NCBI GenBank assembly: GCA_038247245.1
Contig: JBBRVE010000004.1
Location: 1-64,000, forward strand
Direction of reading: 5' to 3'
Length of the DNA: 64,000 nt
Origin: JAPWJZ01 sp038247245
GTDB lineage: Bacteria > Pseudomonadota > Alphaproteobacteria > Micavibrionales > UBA2020
Both the position numbers and the translations under genes were made by a program. The notes under the pieces were generated by a model. The model was given only the letters and a program-made list of their open reading frames with translations, did no database searches and had not been told where the DNA came from. Of this stretch, positions 60,687 to 64,000 are shown piece by piece. Position 1 is the first letter of the stretch; each line of letters begins with the position of its first letter.

Positions 60687-61136
60687 TTAAACCGTCGGTG
60701 CCTTCGCAGGCTTCACGCGCACGAAAGTCTGGAAACCTTCCTTCAATGCTTCACGTTTCGCTTCGCCCATTTCAACCAGCACCTGCGCCAGCTTTTCAGG
60801 GCCGAGGTCGGCGATGACGCCGCGGTTGTCAACGAGATGCAGGCGGTCGCGGCCATTTCCGCGCAGGTCGCGCGCGCCAACCAGCGCATTCGTGATGTCT
60901 TCGACGGTAAGCGACGGCATAGAGAATTCGCGGGGCAGCGGCTCCATCTTTTCCAGCATCGCGCCGAGGGTGCCGGGTTTTGCTTTCGGCGTTTTGCGCG
61001 GCTCGCGCTTGTTCGCCAGAATGTCATCGACGCTTTCATCCACGCCCGCGAATTTCGCGAACACATCCACCAGCGTGCCCTGTACCTGCACTGTGATACC
61101 GGCCAGTTTGTATTTGTCGCCTCTGATCTCGCGCAT
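60687..61136 (-). CDS. Small protein of unknown function
   Basis: 149 residues from ATG 61136, preceded by AGGAGA at six bases. The N-terminus MREIRGDKYKLAGITVQVQG looks like a beta hairpin. A basic linker (KREPRKTPKAKPG) and DITNALVGARDLRGNGRDRL follow, and the C-terminus is helical (EKLAQVLVEMGEAKREALKE). Soluble, no family recognised. Its stop lies two bases from the convergent HExxH gene stop. Confidence 0.7.
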   Translation of the reverse strand: MREIRGDKYKLAGITVQVQGTLVDVFAKFAGVDESVDDILANKREPRKTPKAKPGTLGAMLEKMEPLPREFSMPSLTVEDITNALVGARDLRGNGRDRLHLVDNRGVIADLGPEKLAQVLVEMGEAKREALKEGFQTFVRVKPAKAPTV

Positions 61137-61365
61137 GGATGTCTCCTGAAAAAACGCAGTTCTATATAGAAGGGGAAGGACTCGCCGTTTGTGATCGGCG
61201 GTCATGAGGCGAGATTACGCCAGCATTTCCGTAACGTCAAGAAAAGCCATCATCCACTAACTTATTGAATAATATAAATTATTTTTACCATGCCCCGTCT
61301 TCACCGCCTCTTAATGTGCATTATGTATAATATGCTCAAGGGAATCTCAGGGGAGTTTCGGGGCC

Positions 61366-61761
61366 ATGAAAGCTTTCATGGACGGGTTCGTATCCGCCGC
61401 ATTCAATTCAAAGGTCGCATATGATTTGCGCGCGCAAGCGTTGACGGTCGATATGCTGCAGGCCTTTTACCGCCGCGAGCATGCAACGGTTTCACATCTT
61501 GCATCGCAAGGCGCGCGCTTCACGCCCGAGATGCTGCAGGTCGCCATCGGATTCCGCGACCAGCATCTGACGCGCGCATGTCTTGAGGGAAATGTTTTGC
61601 CGAACGAAGCGATGGTAAAATTCGCAATCGACTGTCGCGACACGCCGCTGGCAGAAATGCTGATGCAAAAAATTCCAGCGCATGTGCAGGACCTGAAACG
61701 CTATGCGCAGAAACGCAGCGAAGATCTCGCGCCTGTCATGCTCGACGAACACATCATCTGA
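61366..61761 (+). CDS. Small ankyrin-like repeat protein
   Basis: 131 residues. Three related units of about 27 residues are visible: LTVDMLQAFYRREHATVSHL, FTPEMLQVAIGFRDQHLTRA and LPNEAMVKFAIDCRDTPLAE, each a helix-turn-helix, so a short solenoid resembling degenerate ankyrin repeats. No signal peptide. GGGGCC stands just before the ATG, and a perfect TATAAT occurs at 61326-61331 without a clear -35. A terminator-like hairpin follows. Function unknown. Confidence 0.72.
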   Translation: MKAFMDGFVSAAFNSKVAYDLRAQALTVDMLQAFYRREHATVSHLASQGARFTPEMLQVAIGFRDQHLTRACLEGNVLPNEAMVKFAIDCRDTPLAEMLMQKIPAHVQDLKRYAQKRSEDLAPVMLDEHII

Positions 61762-61787
61762 AATTTTTCTACGTTATCTTATATAGT

Positions 61788-61824
61788 CACGTGCGCGTTA
61801 AGTTGGCGCATGTGTTTTGTTTTC
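61788..61824 (+). terminator. Terminator after the ankyrin-like gene
   Basis: CACGTGCGC (61788-61796) pairs with GCGCATGTG (61806-61814, one G-U) and is followed by TTTTGTTTT. Confidence 0.7.
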
Positions 61825-61881
61825 CGAAAATGTTTTTTACAACATGTTGTGGAGAAAATTTCCGCACCGCGCAAAATCTTG

Positions 61882-61929
61882 ATGACAGGCGAATCACTTT
61901 GGCGTATATTTCAATTAAGGCTTTGTTAA
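61882..61929 (+). promoter_or_regulatory. phoH leader promoter with GANTC and CtrA-type sites
   Basis: ATGACA (61882-61887), 17 bases, TATATT (61905-61910): five of six matches in both boxes. GAATC at 61891-61895 puts a CcrM site in the spacer. TTAA-GGCTTTG-TTAA at 61915-61929, a full CtrA consensus, covers the expected start site near 61917. The arrangement suggests activation by GcrA/CcrM methylation and repression by CtrA. Confidence 0.6.
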
Positions 61930-61954
61930 GGTTTTTTCAGGGAGAACCGATTAC

Positions 61955-62173
61955 TTGGACCTCATTCGACTCAATGTCTTCCCACCCAGGCGCGGCACCG
62001 AAATTCTGCCGCAACTGATTATCGCAACGGCCCGCACGCGCATCGTCAAATCGACAGCAACCTCCCCTTGGGAGGTTTTTTTGCGCCCGGAACATGCCGA
62101 GAAGTTTTCCATCCACTACCGGCCGAAAAAGAAAACTTCAAAAAAGAATACTGAACCACAGGGGAGAAAATAA
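61955..62173 (+). CDS. Possible phoH leader peptide or small protein
   Basis: A 72-codon frame from TTG 61955, with AGGGAGAA about seven bases upstream, ending two bases before phoH. It begins MDLIRLNVFPPRRGTEILPQ and ends in a Lys-rich stretch. It runs across an intrinsic terminator hairpin (62059-62082), so either it is not a normal gene or its translation controls that hairpin. No homologue is recognised. Confidence 0.35.
   Translation: MDLIRLNVFPPRRGTEILPQLIIATARTRIVKSTATSPWEVFLRPEHAEKFSIHYRPKKKTSKKNTEPQGRK
62059..62082 (+). terminator. Terminator hairpin inside the phoH leader (attenuator candidate)
   Basis: AACCTCCC / GGGAGGTT around a three-base loop, followed directly by further T (T7 in all from 62076). 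It lies 94 bases before the phoH ATG and downstream of the leader promoter, so most transcripts would stop here unless the hairpin is disrupted. Confidence 0.75.
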
Positions 62174-62175
62174 TC

Positions 62176-62946
62176 ATGGGGAAGAAATCCAAAGTTTCGA
62201 GCTACAGCGCGAACCGCAGCCCGTCCATCGAACGCGTGCATCAGCTGTTCGGTGGTCATTGGGACCCGTTGGATGGCAAGGGCCAGGCTTTCGTCGGCCC
62301 CAGCTCCAGCCACGGCACGCAAGGCTATGTGAAGGAAGTGAAACCCCGCAGCGACGGCCAGAAAAAACTGATGGAGGCGATCGACAAGCATAACCTTGTC
62401 TTCGCGATCGGCCCCGCCGGCACGGGCAAAACCTATCTTGCGGTCACAGCGGCGGTGGAAGCGTTCCTCGACGGCAAGGTCGAGCGCATTATATTGTCGC
62501 GCCCTGCGGTTGAAGCGGGCGAGAAGATCGGCTTCCTGCCGGGCGACCTGCAGGACAAAATGGCGCCGTATCTGCGCCCGCTCTATGACGCTTTGCAGGA
62601 CCGCATGGGGCTGAAACGCCTCAAGCAGTGCATCGATTCAGGCGAGATCGAGATTGCGCCCATCGGTTACATGCGCGGCCGTACCCTCAACAAGGCCTTC
62701 GTCGTGATCGACGAGGCGCAGAACTGCACCTATGCGCAGATCAAGATGATCGTGTCCCGCCTCGGCTGGGGCTCGACCATGGTGATCACAGGCGACCCCG
62801 ACCAGTCGGATCTGCTGGACGGCATTTCCGGCCTGCGCGACATGTCGAAAAAGCTCTCATCTGTCGATGGCATCGGCGTCGAATACCTGACGCAAACCGA
62901 CATCGTGCGCCACCCGCTGGTGGCCAAGATGCTGGAAGTGATCTGA
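62176..62946 (+). CDS. PhoH family ATPase
   Basis: 256 residues. The P-loop GPAGTGKT is at 79-86, IILSRPAVEAGEKIGFLPGD is the diagnostic PhoH block, and VVIDEAQN (D179, E180) is Walker B, followed by ITGDPDQSDL. The N-terminal 55 residues are basic and variable. PhoH proteins are SF1-like ATPases linked to RNA metabolism; the common bacterial copy is next to ybeY, but this one is not. GGGGAG lies before the ATG. It is followed by a strong terminator, so the leader and phoH form a complete unit. Confidence 0.92.
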   Translation: MGKKSKVSSYSANRSPSIERVHQLFGGHWDPLDGKGQAFVGPSSSHGTQGYVKEVKPRSDGQKKLMEAIDKHNLVFAIGPAGTGKTYLAVTAAVEAFLDGKVERIILSRPAVEAGEKIGFLPGDLQDKMAPYLRPLYDALQDRMGLKRLKQCIDSGEIEIAPIGYMRGRTLNKAFVVIDEAQNCTYAQIKMIVSRLGWGSTMVITGDPDQSDLLDGISGLRDMSKKLSSVDGIGVEYLTQTDIVRHPLVAKMLEVI

Positions 62947-63006
62947 GCTTAAGTTTCTACACACCTGACGTACCAGCCTTTCTATCTATGGCTCCTATCC
63001 TTGCAA

Positions 63007-63041
63007 AGCCCGGCTTCACCCTGAAGCCGGGCTCTTTTTTT
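63007..63041 (+). terminator. Terminator after phoH
   Basis: A 12-bp perfect stem, AGCCCGGCTTCA (63007-63018) with TGAAGCCGGGCT (63022-63033), three-base loop, then C and T7. Confidence 0.93.
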
Positions 63042-63070
63042 GCACCGCAAGGTATGGGATAGTGGATGCC

Positions 63071-63847
63071 ATGAGCCAGAGAACATTCACACCGCGCGGC
63101 GGCAATGCGCTTGCCTATAACCAGACCAAGGGAAAATCGAAAACCTTGCCGGGTGTCATGTTCATGGGCGGTTTCCGCTCCGACATGACGGGTACCAAGG
63201 CGACGTATCTTGAACAAAACTGCATCCGCCGCCACCAGTCCTTTTTGCGGTTCGATTATTCGGCGCATGGCGCATCAGGCGGCATTTTCACCGAACAGAC
63301 CATCAGCAGCTGGTTGCGCGACAGCGAAGCGGTGTTCGATAAATTGACCGAAGGCGACCAGATCGTCGTCGGGTCATCCATGGGCGGCTGGCTTGCGTTA
63401 TTGCTGGCACTGAACAAGCCGGAGCGCATCAAGGGCCTTATCCTGCTGGCCCCGGCCCCCGATTTTTCCGAAGACATTTATAACAACGAATTCGGCGAGG
63501 AAGAACGCCGCCATCTGGACCAGAAGGGCATGATTTACCGTGCCAGCAGTTACGGCGACCCCTATCCGCTGACGAAGCAGCTTTTCGAAGACGGCAAGAA
63601 AAACCTGCTGCTGACCGGCCGCATCGTGCTGCCCATGGCCGTACGCATCATCCACGGCAAAAAAGACGCCGATGTGCCATGGGAAAAAAGCGTCACGTTG
63701 ATGGATAAATTACGGTCACCCGATTACAAGGCGATCTGGGTCAATGACGGCGACCATCGTCTATCGCGCGATTCCGACCTGAAGCTGATCGATGAGACGG
63801 TGGCGGAACTGTCCCAGATGAAACGTCTGGAAGCTGCGCAAACCTGA
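63071..63847 (+). CDS. Alpha/beta hydrolase, ABHD10-like
   Basis: 258 residues from ATG 63071 (an in-frame GTG at 63062 is also possible). LPGVMFMGGFRSDMTGTKAT and LRFDYSAHGASGG match the start of ABHD10-type serine hydrolases. The nucleophile elbow is GSSMGG with S103; the acid is in IIHGKKDADVPW and the His in NDGDHRLSR. ABHD10 in animals is a thioesterase/esterase; the bacterial substrate is unknown. It is cytoplasmic and monocistronic. Confidence 0.88.
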   Translation: MSQRTFTPRGGNALAYNQTKGKSKTLPGVMFMGGFRSDMTGTKATYLEQNCIRRHQSFLRFDYSAHGASGGIFTEQTISSWLRDSEAVFDKLTEGDQIVVGSSMGGWLALLLALNKPERIKGLILLAPAPDFSEDIYNNEFGEEERRHLDQKGMIYRASSYGDPYPLTKQLFEDGKKNLLLTGRIVLPMAVRIIHGKKDADVPWEKSVTLMDKLRSPDYKAIWVNDGDHRLSRDSDLKLIDETVAELSQMKRLEAAQT

Positions 63848-63850
63848 CGA

Positions 63851-64000
63851 TCAATGGCGCGACTTGTACCCGCCCGCCTTGCCGCCCTGCAAAACGAAAA
63901 TCAGGCGGTAAATCAGGTAAAAGGTCAGGGCCGGAGCAAAGAACACCACACAACCGGGCAGCGCCTCTATCTTGCCGCCCATAGGGCCCATTTTCAGCAT
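63851..64000 (-). CDS. Small membrane protein, at window edge
   Basis: A 49-codon frame ending at TGA 63851-63853. The last three bases of the window read ATG on the minus strand, so either this is the complete gene or its start lies beyond the edge. MLKMGPMGGKIEALPGCVVF is followed by one transmembrane helix (FFAPALTFYLIYRLIFVL) and a short basic end (GGYKSRH). Function unknown. Convergent with the hydrolase gene, three bases between the stops. Confidence 0.6.
   Translation of the reverse strand: MLKMGPMGGKIEALPGCVVFFAPALTFYLIYRLIFVLQGGKAGGYKSRH

Overview
The window reads as a gene-dense, GC-rich chromosome segment of a free-living alphaproteobacterium. Class-level markers are GcrA, the AddA/AddB repair nuclease, an acpS-lepB-rnc-era operon behind a single Rel/Spo-type enzyme, homospermidine synthase, ClpS/ClpA, and CtrA-type (TTAA-N7-TTAA) and CcrM-type (GANTC) sites in intergenic DNA. 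HldE and a family 9 glycosyltransferase indicate heptose-containing LPS. The many ankyrin-repeat proteins and the gene mix are compatible with the Micavibrio-like branch, but that placement is inference. I see no rRNA, tRNA, CRISPR array, insertion sequence or prophage.

Layout. 1-4.8 kb: a broken HExxH protein at the edge, then homospermidine synthase, TusA-like protein and two glycosyltransferases on the minus strand. 5-7.6 kb: thrS and infC; infC begins at ATC, not ATG. 7.6-17.4 kb, minus strand: tsaE, a MurU-like nucleotidyltransferase, addB, addA, a small unknown and three thioredoxin-fold genes. 17.4-22 kb: two ankyrin genes, an SRPBCC protein, FNR and Nfu (plus strand), and gcrA. 22-27.7 kb: rpoZ / rsh-acpS-lepB-rnc-era. 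28-34.4 kb: an NYN-domain protein, a nuclease-fold membrane protein, an AIM24-like protein, a response-regulator/guanine-deaminase fusion coupled to clpA, and clpS. 34.5-41 kb: two D,D-carboxypeptidases (one with SPOR), acylphosphatase, a TPR protein, an N-formylglutamate amidohydrolase and hldE. 41-45 kb: a c-di-GMP-receptor-like MshEN domain fused to a LapG-like cysteine protease, then a Pro/Gly-rich secreted protein, an ECF sigma factor, a short anti-sigma candidate and a CnrX-like sensor, then sodC. 45-53 kb: small unknowns, ankyrin proteins, a P-loop kinase, nrdB, a 55-residue protein and nrdA, then two more ankyrin proteins. 53-58.6 kb: pyk and two DUF4153 membrane proteins. 58.7-60.7 kb: an aminotransferase translationally coupled to an HExxH protein. 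61-64 kb: an ankyrin-like protein, an elaborately controlled phoH, an ABHD10-like hydrolase and a small membrane protein.

Most unusual: (1) the MshEN-LapG-like fusion, which would place c-di-GMP sensing and a periplasmic protease in one polypeptide; (2) the receiver-guanine deaminase fusion overlapping clpA; (3) the aminotransferase/HExxH pair with its inverted repeat; (4) the ECF system whose sensor shares PPPDG repeats with a neighbouring secreted protein; (5) phoH, whose leader combines a CtrA site, a GANTC site, a leader reading frame and an intrinsic terminator; (6) a shared C-terminal tail on three ankyrin proteins.

Starts were moved from the longest frame where a Shine-Dalgarno sequence, a signal peptide or family length favoured another codon. 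All family assignments come from reading motifs, not from database searches.
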